DNA from: Cyclobacteriaceae bacterium
GTDB lineage: Bacteria; Bacteroidota; Bacteroidia; Cytophagales; Cyclobacteriaceae
DNA length: 53,847 nt
Assembly: GCA_019638285.1 (NCBI GenBank)
Contig: JAHBUB010000023.1
Location: 1 to 53,847 of the forward strand
Direction of reading: 5' to 3'
Position numbers and translations under genes: made by a program. Each line of letters begins with the position of its first letter. Position 1 is the first letter of the stretch. The notes beneath the pieces were generated by a model. It saw nothing but the letters and a program-made list of their open reading frames with translations. It did not search any database and was not told the DNA's origin. Below, in pieces: positions 35,550 through 44,633 of this stretch.

Positions 35550-36263
35550 ATGCCCAATCGTCAGGCACTTTTTCTTAATTTCGATATTGAAGCGCAACCC
35601 GATGAAGTAACGTGCGGCCCCACTTGCCTGCATGCTCTTTACCAACATTATGACAACGACATATCCCTAAAGCAGGTTATTCAGGAGGTAAGGCAAATAA
35701 AGACCGGGGGTACACTTGCCGTAATGTTGGGTGAACATGCATTGCAAAGAGGATACAAGGCCCACATTTATACCTACAATCTGAATGTCTTTGATCCTAC
35801 CTGGTTTCAATACTCTTCTGGCAAAATCATCGAATTGTTAAAGAAACAAATGCGCTATAAGAAGACCAAGCGCAAATTACTGACCGAGTGTGATGCCTAT
35901 ATTAAGTTCTTGGAGGCTGGAGGAAAAGTAAAATACTCAGAACTCAATAAGGATTTGATCAAAGGATATTTACAAAAATCCATTCCTATCCTTACCGGAT
36001 TAAGTGCAACCTATTTATATGGAACACCCAGGGAAATTGGAGCCACTAATAAATACCATAGCATAAAAGGAGAACCCGTTGGGCACTTCGTAGTTATCAA
36101 TGGATTCGATGGAAAAGGGGATTATGTCTATTTGGCTGATCCCTTGAATCCAAATCCATTAAAGAGTCAATATTACAAGGTTAAGTTTGATAGACTTATA
36201 AATAGTATATTACTAGGCATAATGACCTACGATGCCAATTTATTAATTATTGAACCCAAGTAA
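35550..36263 (+). CDS. papain-fold C39-like peptidase or transferase
   Basis: 237 residues, cytoplasmic by lack of a signal. The papain-fold active site is visible: oxyanion Q16, nucleophile C22 six residues later in QPDEVTCGPTC, H179 in GEPVGHFVVINGFD and D197 in YLADPLNPN. The layout matches C39-type peptidases (Peptidase_C39_2). It lacks transport or membrane domains. Its stop is two bases from the ATP-grasp gene. As I recall, the RLAN-type ATP-grasp enzymes next door usually neighbour papain-like peptidases fused to a GNAT acetyltransferase; here no GNAT portion is present. Likely role: processing or transferring a peptide made by the adjacent ligases. Confidence 0.8.
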   Translation: MPNRQALFLNFDIEAQPDEVTCGPTCLHALYQHYDNDISLKQVIQEVRQIKTGGTLAVMLGEHALQRGYKAHIYTYNLNVFDPTWFQYSSGKIIELLKKQMRYKKTKRKLLTECDAYIKFLEAGGKVKYSELNKDLIKGYLQKSIPILTGLSATYLYGTPREIGATNKYHSIKGEPVGHFVVINGFDGKGDYVYLADPLNPNPLKSQYYKVKFDRLINSILLGIMTYDANLLIIEPK

Positions 36264-36265
36264 CC

Positions 36266-37714
36266 ATGCCCAAACTTATTGTTGCCGAAAAACCTGATAA
36301 TTGGGAGCTCAGTCTCAAGGACGTGGAAGTAATTACACCTAATACTTACATTACATCGGAAGTATATCAAAACGTACGCAACATCAAAGTACTCAACCTT
36401 TGTAAATCCTATCAGTACCAAAGCGAAGGGTATTATGTATCTCTTTTGGCCGAGGCACGAGGGCACAAAGTGCTTCCGGGGGTTTCCACCATTCAGAATT
36501 TTCGGTTTCCCTCTATCATCAGATATGATTCTCAGGATTTTGACGAATTGATTCAAAGTACGTTTAAAAATATTTCAGGTGATCGGATTGAGTTCAACGT
36601 GTATTTTGGTTCTACCAGCAATGAGCATCTCAATAAGCTTGGAAAACAATTGTTTCAATTGGTTCAAGCCCCATTCCTCAGAGCTGTTTTTTCTAAAAAA
36701 ACAAAATGGGTGCTTCAAAGCTTACGCCCTCCCAGTTTAGGAGAGATGCTTCCAGAGGATAAGCCTTTGTTTATGAGTGCGCTTGAGAAATATTTCTCAA
36801 GAAAGAGAGATTACCGTCACGATAGGAAGAAATATGATCTTGCAATTCTTATCAATCCTGAAGATGATAATCCTCCTTCCAATGATCGCGCTTTGAAAAA
36901 ATTTTACAAAGCAGCCATGGAAACAGGTTTTAACGTAGAGTTTATCACTAAAAATGACTTTGACCAGCTCATTCAATATGATGCGCTTTTTATTAGAGAA
37001 ACTACCAATGTCAATCACCATTCATTTCGTTTCGCAAAAAAAGCCGCCTCATTGGGTTTGGTAGTTATCGATGATCCTGTTTCCATTCTAAAATGTACCA
37101 ACAAGGTATACCTCCACGAGCTATTAACAGCCAATAAAATACTCACTCCAAAAGCCAATGTAATTACTGAGGATAATTGTGATGCCCTTACTGATAAAAT
37201 GGAGTTTCCATTCATTTTAAAACAACCTGATGGGGCCTTTTCTAAAGGGGTACATAAAATCACTGACCTGGACCAATTTAAGAAAATTCGAAAAAGTATG
37301 TTTGAAAAATCGGATCTACTAATTGCCCAGGAATTTCTACCCACTCCATTCGATTGGCGAGTAGGCATTATAGATGGTCAGGTGATCTATGTGTGCAAAT
37401 ACTTTATGGCCTCCCAACATTGGCAAATAGTGAATTGGAGTGCCAAAAAAGAGGATTTAAAAGAAGGTTTGTTTGAATCCTTCTCTGTAGACCAGGCTCC
37501 TTCTGGACTTTTAAAGACCGCACTTAAAGCAACCAGCCTTATAGGCAGAGGACTTTATGGTGTAGATATGAAAGAGGTAGATGGAAAATTTTACGTGATT
37601 GAGATCAATGACAATCCAAATATTGATGCTGGGGTAGAAGACAAAGCATTAAAAGAAAAATTATACACTACAATAATGGAAGTATTTTTAAATCGCATTA
37701 AAGCAGAAAAATGA
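36266..37714 (+). CDS. RimK-like ATP-grasp ligase with RLAN-type N-terminal domain
   Basis: 482 residues. The N-terminal half (about 1-190) resembles the RLAN domain that precedes certain RimK-like ATP-grasps (LNLCKSYQYQSEGYYVSLLA; EARGHKVLPGVSTIQNFRFP). The C-terminal half (about 265-480) is an ATP-grasp fold: IDDPVSILKCTNKVYLHELL, the nucleotide-binding FPFILKQPDGAFSKGVHKI, AQEFLPTPFDWRVGIIDGQV, and the metal-binding GVDMKEVDGKFYVIEINDNP. Enzymes of this fold join a carboxylate to an amine through an acyl phosphate, as RimK adds glutamates. It overlaps the next gene by ATGA. Together with a GCS2 ligase and two hydrolases it forms a compact peptide-conjugation operon; the substrate is unknown. 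Confidence 0.88.
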   Translation: MPKLIVAEKPDNWELSLKDVEVITPNTYITSEVYQNVRNIKVLNLCKSYQYQSEGYYVSLLAEARGHKVLPGVSTIQNFRFPSIIRYDSQDFDELIQSTFKNISGDRIEFNVYFGSTSNEHLNKLGKQLFQLVQAPFLRAVFSKKTKWVLQSLRPPSLGEMLPEDKPLFMSALEKYFSRKRDYRHDRKKYDLAILINPEDDNPPSNDRALKKFYKAAMETGFNVEFITKNDFDQLIQYDALFIRETTNVNHHSFRFAKKAASLGLVVIDDPVSILKCTNKVYLHELLTANKILTPKANVITEDNCDALTDKMEFPFILKQPDGAFSKGVHKITDLDQFKKIRKSMFEKSDLLIAQEFLPTPFDWRVGIIDGQVIYVCKYFMASQHWQIVNWSAKKEDLKEGLFESFSVDQAPSGLLKTALKATSLIGRGLYGVDMKEVDGKFYVIEINDNPNIDAGVEDKALKEKLYTTIMEVFLNRIKAEK

Positions 37715-38955
37715 CGCACCCATCCCGCATCCATCTTTTTCAGGGCTACGGAATAGAACTGGAATACATGTTAGTAGACAAAGATACGCTTGCCGTAAAA
37801 TCTGTTACCGATGAGTTATTAAAACACGAGTTGGGAGAATACGGGAGTGATTTTGAAAACGGCATCGTTACCTGGTCCAACGAATTGGTACTGCACGTTG
37901 TGGAAATAAAATCCACAAATCCAGAATCCAATTTCAACGCATTGGGAAATGCCTTTGCGGAAAATGTAAAAAGGATAAATGCAAATCTGGACAGATGGAA
38001 TGCCATGCTAATGCCAAGTGCTGCGCATCCATTTATGAATCCGATGGAAGAAACCAAGTTGTGGCCTCACGACAACAACGAAGTCTATCAGATTTATGAT
38101 AAAATATTCAATTCCAAAGGTCACGGATGGTCTAACCTGCAGAGTACCCACCTCAATTTGCCTTTCTATGATGATGAGGAGTTTGCCAAACTTCATGCCG
38201 CAGTGAGAATAGTATTGCCTATTCTTCCAGCGTTGTGCGCTTCCTCACCGATTTTGGATGGAAAACTTACAGGAATGGTGGACACCCGATTAAAATATTA
38301 TAAAACAAACCAGGCTCGAATACCATCCATTACGGGTAAAGTAATTCCAGAAGCCATATTTTCTAAGCGAAATTATCTCAACTCCATTTATGAAAAGATA
38401 AAAACAGACATAGCCCCTTTTGATCCAAACAAAGTGCTTAATCCCATCTGGGTAAATTCCCGAGGCGCCATTCCTCGTTTTGATCGAGGATCCATCGAAA
38501 TCAGATTAATGGATATTCAGGAGTGCCCTACTGCGGATATGGCAATTATCAGCCTGGTGATCGAAACCATTAAAGCTTTTGTAGGCGAAAAATTCATTAG
38601 CCTCGATGATCAAATGAAAATTAAGACCGAACCAATGGCAGGGTTGTTTGAAAAGTGCATAGTTACAGGGCAGAAAACAGAAGTAACCAACCCTGAATTT
38701 CTTACTGCATTTGGTATACAAAACAACACCCTAACAGCCATTGAAGTTTGGAGAACTGTCATGGATAACCTTGTCAAGTCTGGAAATTCTGCATTGGAAA
38801 AATGGAAACCAGAACTTTCAGTTATTCTGAATGAAGGAACGCTGTCTGATAGAATCATAAGGTCTTTAGAAGAGGATAATACAGAAGAATCAATAAAGAG
38901 TGTATATCGCAGATTGTGTGGGTGTCTTGAACAAGACAAGATGTTTATCCCTTAG
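37711..38955 (+). CDS. GCS2-type carboxylate-amine ligase
   Basis: 414 residues of the glutamine-synthetase-like/GCS2 superfamily. Metal and nucleotide motifs are GYGIELEYMLVD near the N-terminus, STHLNLPFYDDEEF in the middle and DRGSIEIRLMDIQECPTAD near residue 270. The family makes gamma-glutamyl or similar amide bonds using ATP. It shares an ATGA overlap with the ATP-grasp gene, so both ligases are made in equal amounts and probably act in sequence. It is not a standard glutathione enzyme by context: no glutathione synthetase of GshB type is present. Confidence 0.88.
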   Translation: MTHPSRIHLFQGYGIELEYMLVDKDTLAVKSVTDELLKHELGEYGSDFENGIVTWSNELVLHVVEIKSTNPESNFNALGNAFAENVKRINANLDRWNAMLMPSAAHPFMNPMEETKLWPHDNNEVYQIYDKIFNSKGHGWSNLQSTHLNLPFYDDEEFAKLHAAVRIVLPILPALCASSPILDGKLTGMVDTRLKYYKTNQARIPSITGKVIPEAIFSKRNYLNSIYEKIKTDIAPFDPNKVLNPIWVNSRGAIPRFDRGSIEIRLMDIQECPTADMAIISLVIETIKAFVGEKFISLDDQMKIKTEPMAGLFEKCIVTGQKTEVTNPEFLTAFGIQNNTLTAIEVWRTVMDNLVKSGNSALEKWKPELSVILNEGTLSDRIIRSLEEDNTEESIKSVYRRLCGCLEQDKMFIP

Positions 38956-38966
38956 TAGTCTCTGCT

Positions 38967-39647
38967 ATGCACTACTCAATAATCATCACTTGCGAGCATG
39001 CCGGAAACACAGTTCCTGAAAAATACAAATCATTATTTAATGATTTAGAAGATGTATTAAATTCTCATGAGGGTTGGGATCCAGGGGCCTGGGAGGTTGC
39101 TACTTACCTCGGAAATCATTTCCAGATAGTGCCGATAGGTTGTCACACCACCCGGTTGCTCATTGAAGCAAATCGCGCTTTGGATAGCAGTCAGCTCTTC
39201 TCACGTTACTCCATTTTATTAAGCGATGAAGAAAAGAAAAATCTCATTGATGAAATCTATAATCCTTACAGGCAACTTGTTAAACTAAAAATTGAACAAT
39301 TACAGCAACCCGTCCTCCATCTATCCATACATTCCTTTACTCCTATTTATTATGGAACAAAAAGAAATGTTGAACTGGGGCTGCTCTTTGATCCGGACAG
39401 GAGATTAGAATCGCATTTTTGTCAAGAATTTCAAGATGCACTGAAACTTAGTCTACCCGAGACAAATGTGCGGTTTAACGAACCCTATTTAGGCATCGAT
39501 GATGGACTCACCAGTTATTTAAGAACCCAATACAGCAATAGCCAATATGCAGGTGTAGAAATTGAGATCAATCAGAAATTCATCTCTGATATGAAGAAAA
39601 TAAAGGTATCCCTAGCCGATGGGCTTAAAAAAGTTCTTTTTCCTTAA
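38967..39647 (+). CDS. N-formylglutamate amidohydrolase family protein
   Basis: 226 residues. Family motifs in order: ITCEHAGNTVP, the HEGWDPGAWEVA segment, the TRLLIEANRALDS strand, LHLSIHSFTPIYYG and AGVEIEINQKF. The fold is zinc-dependent, related to M14 carboxypeptidases, and hydrolyses N-acyl amino acids such as N-formylglutamate. It lies 12 bases after the GCS2-type gene and no histidine-degradation genes are nearby, so a role in trimming or recycling the conjugate made by this operon is more likely than Hut catabolism (inference). Confidence 0.88.
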   Translation: MHYSIIITCEHAGNTVPEKYKSLFNDLEDVLNSHEGWDPGAWEVATYLGNHFQIVPIGCHTTRLLIEANRALDSSQLFSRYSILLSDEEKKNLIDEIYNPYRQLVKLKIEQLQQPVLHLSIHSFTPIYYGTKRNVELGLLFDPDRRLESHFCQEFQDALKLSLPETNVRFNEPYLGIDDGLTSYLRTQYSNSQYAGVEIEINQKFISDMKKIKVSLADGLKKVLFP

Positions 39648-39710
39648 ATTTTCTGAATAATATTTAATTACAACTCAGCAATTTCCTATTTTTAAGAAGG
39701 CGATATTCCC

Positions 39711-40607
39711 ATGCAACGTCTTCGGCTTTGGATAAGAAATATATTCGGATTCTCACGGAGTGAGGCCAATGGGCTTTTAGTTTTACTCCCTACCATGCTC
39801 TTAATACTATTTTCATATCCGATTTACCGCACCTTCTTCTACCATCCTGAAATTTCTAATATCAATGAACAGGCTAAAATAGATAGTCTTATCGCTCAAT
39901 GGAATTTTAACCCGGTACAAGACATAGAAAGTAGTGTTACTACCTTGTTTCCATTTGATCCCAACACTGCCACTCGTAAAGACTTTGATTCACTGGGAAT
40001 ACCTCCCCATTTGTCCGATCGAATTATAAACTATCGCTCCAAAGGTGGAAGTTTCAGAAAACCAAACGACCTCCTTAAAATCTATAGCATGGACTCCGAT
40101 CTATTTGAACAGCTTTACCCATTCATTAATATCGCTTCACCAAAGGAAAGGTCAAACGGACGTAACATTACCAAGAAATCAAAAAATAATATAAGTGAGC
40201 CCCTTGCACTGCAAGATTTAAATTTAGCCGATACCTCACAATTAAAACGAATCAAAGGAATAGGCACGGTTCTGGCCAGCAGGATAGTAAAGTACAGAGA
40301 CGCATTAGGTGGTTTTATAGATCAAAATCAGTTAAAAGAAGTTTATGGCTTAGATACCGCGGTAATAAATAGGGTCAAGACTAAATTCTACATCGACTCA
40401 AAATTCAAGCCTGATCAGCTGAATATCAATACAGTCAATGAATCTGGCCTATCCAATCACCCATATATTCGGTCAAAAATCGCAAAATCTATTGTGGCGT
40501 ATCGTTTTCAGCATGGAAGTTTCATCGAGATTGCCGACCTTTTGAAAATTGATTTGATCGACCAAACTGTATTTGATCGCATAAGACCTTATTTGAGTAT
40601 AGAGTAA
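39711..40607 (+). CDS. membrane-anchored helix-hairpin-helix protein
   Basis: 298 residues. A single membrane segment at about 22-40 (GLLVLLPTMLLILFSYPIY) follows a short basic N-terminus. Outside the anchor are three ComEA-type HhH units: FDPNTATRKDFDSLGIPPHL, LNLADTSQLKRIKGIGTVLA, and LNINTVNESGLSNHPYIRSK. HhH repeats bind the DNA backbone without sequence specificity, and ComEA-like proteins take part in DNA uptake. The gene ends three bases before the large SF1 helicase gene, suggesting a paired function in handling DNA. No ComEC partner is in the window. Confidence 0.88.
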   Translation: MQRLRLWIRNIFGFSRSEANGLLVLLPTMLLILFSYPIYRTFFYHPEISNINEQAKIDSLIAQWNFNPVQDIESSVTTLFPFDPNTATRKDFDSLGIPPHLSDRIINYRSKGGSFRKPNDLLKIYSMDSDLFEQLYPFINIASPKERSNGRNITKKSKNNISEPLALQDLNLADTSQLKRIKGIGTVLASRIVKYRDALGGFIDQNQLKEVYGLDTAVINRVKTKFYIDSKFKPDQLNINTVNESGLSNHPYIRSKIAKSIVAYRFQHGSFIEIADLLKIDLIDQTVFDRIRPYLSIE

Positions 40608-40610
40608 TAG

Positions 40611-43600
40611 ATGGCACGTAAAGAACACCCCATATTAAGTTCGTATCTGCGAAAGCTCACCAATCTTTCAGGAAACAGTCGCTCTATTTATCTACCCAGG
40701 ACAAATTCAGAACAATTCATAGACCTACACACACTGAGTCAACTTAATGGGGAGAAATCGTTCTCTATCATTGAGGCCCTTATTGCAGGGAAAGGTAAAT
40801 TACTCTGCCCCCTGATTGACACACGAATGAAGGTGAGCAATGAGGCAAGCAAAAGAATAAAGCGCATTCAGCGATTGGATCAATTGATTTTTGAGGAGCG
40901 TGGCTCAAAAGATTTACATATTGGTTGGCCTTTTGCACGAGGTAAATTCATGGATGGAACCAAGGTACGAGCTCCCTTACTCTTTATTCCGGTCGAAATA
41001 AAATCGGAAAACAATAATTGGATAATCCACCAACGGAAAGATGCAGATATTACGTTCAACAAATCTTTCCTTCTCGCCTATTCTTTCTATAATAAGATTC
41101 AGGTAGAAGATTTTATAATGGAAGAAACTTTTGAAGAGATGGACGTTGACAGCACGGTCTTTCGAACTACACTTTATCAGCTACTGCAAAAGAGTTCTAT
41201 CGATATTCATTTTAACCCAGACAATTACAGGGATGAATTAGATTTTTTTAAACACTTCACCCAACCCGAGTTTGATGAACTTCACGGCAATGGAGAACTA
41301 AAGCTATTTCCCGAGGCAGTTTTGGGTATTTTTCCGCAAGCCGGTTCTTACCTGGTTCCTGATTATGTTGAGTTGATTGAGCATCGTAAAATTGGAAGTC
41401 TGGAAGAGTTCTTTATGAGTAAGAATCAGACAGAACAACAATCATTACTCTTCTCTAACTTCATTCAGCTCGTAAAGGAGGAAAAAATATTTACGGGATT
41501 TCCCATGGACGCATGGCAAGAAAATATTCTCAAGGCTACCAAAATTGGTTACTCTGTTGTAGTACAAGGCCCTCCGGGTACCGGTAAATCACAGTTGATC
41601 TGTAATCTCATATCAGATGCCATCGCTACTGGAAAAAAGGTATTGGTCGTATGTCAAAAAAGAGCGGCCCTTGATGTAGTGTATGCCCGTCTTAAAGAGT
41701 TACAACTCTCAGATTTTTTGGCTTTAGTTCATGATTTTAAAAATGACAGAAAAGAAATTTATGCAAAAGGAGCTCGACAAATAGATCGTGTGGAGGAATA
41801 CAGATTGAAGAACAATAGCCTGGACGCCATACAGCTCAATCGAAAGTTTCTACAAGTAAGCCATCGCATCGACCAAATAGTTGAAGAACTTGACGAGTTC
41901 AAGAGGGCACTTTTTAATGATTCAGAATGTGGGGTAAGTGTAAAAGAGCTTTATCTAAGATCTGACCCCACAGCTACCTTCATTAACCTAAAACAAGAGT
42001 ACCAGAATTTTCCTATAAACAGCATAGATACTTTCTACACTCGCCTAAAGTCATATGCCTACTATGCCCAAACCTTTAGTAAAGATGATTATCTATGGCG
42101 CGATAGAAAGTCGTTTGTCGGCTTAGGCATAAATGATCTAAAGGAAATAGAAAAAATTCTTATTGAACTTCCCCTATTGCTCAACGATCTCTTCATTCAA
42201 TTAGAGACACAGATAGGTGCAAAACTAGATTGGAAACAATGTGAAGAGTTGCTAGAGCGAGAAGAAGAGATAAACGAAATGATGCGGCAACTGGATAACG
42301 AAAATACTTTTTCGTTTTTCCGGGAAATGATTGGAAAAGACGATGACGAAACCAGTACGCTTTGGTTGGCTAACGTTGAACGTCTGATACTATCCTGTTT
42401 TGAAGAAGAGGGACTGGAATCATCGCTTCCTTCCAATCAATTAGGCGCATTGCAACAGGCACTCCATAGAAGTATGAAGGCGCGAAGAAGCCTAATCGGG
42501 CTGATTCGCTGGGAGCTCTTTTCCAAAGATAAGTTTTTAATAAAGCGTGCGTTGGTTGGAAATGCACTTGAAAACAATCGTGAGGGATTTAAAAAATTAG
42601 AAGCCAAACTTGACAGAAGACTCAACCTCGAACACAACCTGTCGAAACTGAAGACAAAATCGTGGCTCAAGAATATACCTGAAAAAATTGATGAAAATGA
42701 ATTGAAGCGCTGGTTCAACAGTCAAAAAAATGCAATAAAAGCCAAATTGATTTTTAGATCCATAAGGAGCATAAGCAATTTTATTGACCTCTCCACATTG
42801 AGTCACTTAGAAATGGAATTACGAATAAAAAGACTATTTCAAAAGCTTGCTTCACTACCTGTTATAAAAATCAAATGGAATGCTTACCTGAGCCAAAACC
42901 AAATTAATTATCTTACTCAACAGCCTGAAAAAAGTGACAGCTTACGGATCATCCTTCTCAATGATTTCGATGCACTCTGTGAATTTGATAATATTAAAGA
43001 AGGGCTCACACCAGATGAAAGAAACAGCATCTCCAAGTTACATGAGGCCCATACAGACTGGCAGCCGGAAGCCATTCAAAAAACATTTATCAACAGCCTT
43101 GTTCTGGCTTGGATTGATCACATGGAAACCAAGTTTCCTATTTTAAGAATGGTGTCATCCGGTAAACTTCCCCTACTGGAATCGGAGTTGCAGGATCTTA
43201 TCGTTGAAAAACAAAAAATCAGCAATGAGATTATTTTACTACGAGCGAGAGAGCGAGTTGCCGATGACCTCGAATTTAACAGGCTCAACAACAGAGTAAC
43301 ATATAGAGATCTCCATCATCAACTTACCAAGAAGAAAAGAATTTGGCCAATCCGAAAATTAATATCTGAATTTGAAAGTGAGACCTTTAGATTACTTCCA
43401 TGCTGGCTTGCTTCGCCAGAATCAGTATCAGCAATATTTCCATTAAAGGAAATGTTTGATCTCGTGATTTTTGATGAAGCTTCTCAATGTTTTACAGAGC
43501 GCGGTATCCCTGCCATGTACCGCGGCAAGCAATCCATCGTTGCTGGTGATGATAAACAATTAAAACCCAGTGATTTATACCGTATCCGTTGGCAAGATGA

Positions 43601-44627
43601 AACTGAAGATGATCCAGATCTTGAAGTAGATTCATTGTTGGCACTTTCGAGCCGGTATCTTATGCAGCTTCCACTGCGCAGTCACTATAGAAGCAAATCG
43701 TTGGAGTTAATTGATTTCTCCAATCAACATTTTTATGACGGAAAGTTGATTCTTTTACCAGATTCGGATCACATCAACCAAACTGAACCACCTGTTGCCT
43801 ATCATAAAGTGGATGGAATATGGGAAGACAACACCAATGAAGTTGAAGCGGATGAAATAGTGTCCATGGTTTTAGGAATGGTGAAGTCCAATCCGGATAA
43901 GGAAATAGGTATAGTCTGCTTCAATGCGCCCCAGCAAATGCTCATTCTGGATTTGATCGAGACAAATTTCAGTGCGCACAATATTCAACTTCCAGAAACA
44001 TTAATTGTGAAAAATATAGAAAATGTTCAGGGAGACGAGAAGGACATTATCATTTTCTCTATAGGATATGCACCCGACAAAAGGGGGAAACTGCATTTCA
44101 ATTTTGGGAGTTTGAGTATAGCGGGTGGTGAAAACAGATTGAATGTGGCCATTACTAGAGCAAGAGAAAAGATTATTGTCGTTACCAGCATTTTTCCAGA
44201 ACAGCTTCAGGTGGATGAAACAAAAAATGATGGTCCGAAGCTGCTAAAAAAATATCTTCAATATATTCAGGAAACTGCCAATGGTCAATTCAAACCATTT
44301 GTCAACGTCCATGCAAATACAAAAACAAGTTGGTATCTGAAAGATATTATTGAATCATGGGGAACCGAGAAGTTCCCTGGCAAACAATTTTTGAAAGATG
44401 CGCTTCCATTCGCTGATGTCTCAGCGCACATGGAAAATAATAAAGTAGGCCTCATTCTCACCGATGATGAATTGTACCGACAAAACCCTTCTGTGAAAGA
44501 TCTTCATGCCTCTATAATCAATCTATTTGAACAAAAAAAATGGAAGCACTTAAGAACATACAGCAGAAACTACTGGCAAGATCATGAAAAATTTTTCAAT
44601 GAAGTAGCAAAGTTTGTTACCCTATAA
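40611..44627 (+). CDS. DUF4011-type SF1 helicase with C-terminal Vsr-like domain
   Basis: 1338 residues. The N-terminal DUF4011-like region (about 1-250) includes HIGWPFARGKF and VRAPLLFIPVEI. The SF1 (UPF1-like) motor has Walker A GPPGTGKS (320-327), a long helical insertion (about 440-840), Walker B FDEASQ (D955-E956), motif III GDDKQL (979-984), SHYRSKS, NVQGDEKDIIIFS and NVAITRARE. The final 95 residues (from about 1240) resemble the Vsr/DUF559 nuclease tail of large DUF4011 helicases, but the usual IECDG strand reads ILTDD, so one catalytic acid seems lost. Such helicase-Vsr proteins include the antiviral Hhe family. It is transcribed with the HhH protein. Confidence 0.85.
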   Translation: MARKEHPILSSYLRKLTNLSGNSRSIYLPRTNSEQFIDLHTLSQLNGEKSFSIIEALIAGKGKLLCPLIDTRMKVSNEASKRIKRIQRLDQLIFEERGSKDLHIGWPFARGKFMDGTKVRAPLLFIPVEIKSENNNWIIHQRKDADITFNKSFLLAYSFYNKIQVEDFIMEETFEEMDVDSTVFRTTLYQLLQKSSIDIHFNPDNYRDELDFFKHFTQPEFDELHGNGELKLFPEAVLGIFPQAGSYLVPDYVELIEHRKIGSLEEFFMSKNQTEQQSLLFSNFIQLVKEEKIFTGFPMDAWQENILKATKIGYSVVVQGPPGTGKSQLICNLISDAIATGKKVLVVCQKRAALDVVYARLKELQLSDFLALVHDFKNDRKEIYAKGARQIDRVEEYRLKNNSLDAIQLNRKFLQVSHRIDQIVEELDEFKRALFNDSECGVSVKELYLRSDPTATFINLKQEYQNFPINSIDTFYTRLKSYAYYAQTFSKDDYLWRDRKSFVGLGINDLKEIEKILIELPLLLNDLFIQLETQIGAKLDWKQCEELLEREEEINEMMRQLDNENTFSFFREMIGKDDDETSTLWLANVERLILSCFEEEGLESSLPSNQLGALQQALHRSMKARRSLIGLIRWELFSKDKFLIKRALVGNALENNREGFKKLEAKLDRRLNLEHNLSKLKTKSWLKNIPEKIDENELKRWFNSQKNAIKAKLIFRSIRSISNFIDLSTLSHLEMELRIKRLFQKLASLPVIKIKWNAYLSQNQINYLTQQPEKSDSLRIILLNDFDALCEFDNIKEGLTPDERNSISKLHEAHTDWQPEAIQKTFINSLVLAWIDHMETKFPILRMVSSGKLPLLESELQDLIVEKQKISNEIILLRARERVADDLEFNRLNNRVTYRDLHHQLTKKKRIWPIRKLISEFESETFRLLPCWLASPESVSAIFPLKEMFDLVIFDEASQCFTERGIPAMYRGKQSIVAGDDKQLKPSDLYRIRWQDETEDDPDLEVDSLLALSSRYLMQLPLRSHYRSKSLELIDFSNQHFYDGKLILLPDSDHINQTEPPVAYHKVDGIWEDNTNEVEADEIVSMVLGMVKSNPDKEIGIVCFNAPQQMLILDLIETNFSAHNIQLPETLIVKNIENVQGDEKDIIIFSIGYAPDKRGKLHFNFGSLSIAGGENRLNVAITRAREKIIVVTSIFPEQLQVDETKNDGPKLLKKYLQYIQETANGQFKPFVNVHANTKTSWYLKDIIESWGTEKFPGKQFLKDALPFADVSAHMENNKVGLILTDDELYRQNPSVKDLHASIINLFEQKKWKHLRTYSRNYWQDHEKFFNEVAKFVTL

Positions 44628-44633
44628 ACTAAG

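Noticed and set aside
38967-39647. Histidine-degradation (Hut) enzyme
   Set aside because: No hutH, hutU or hutI genes nearby; it is locked in an operon with two ligases.
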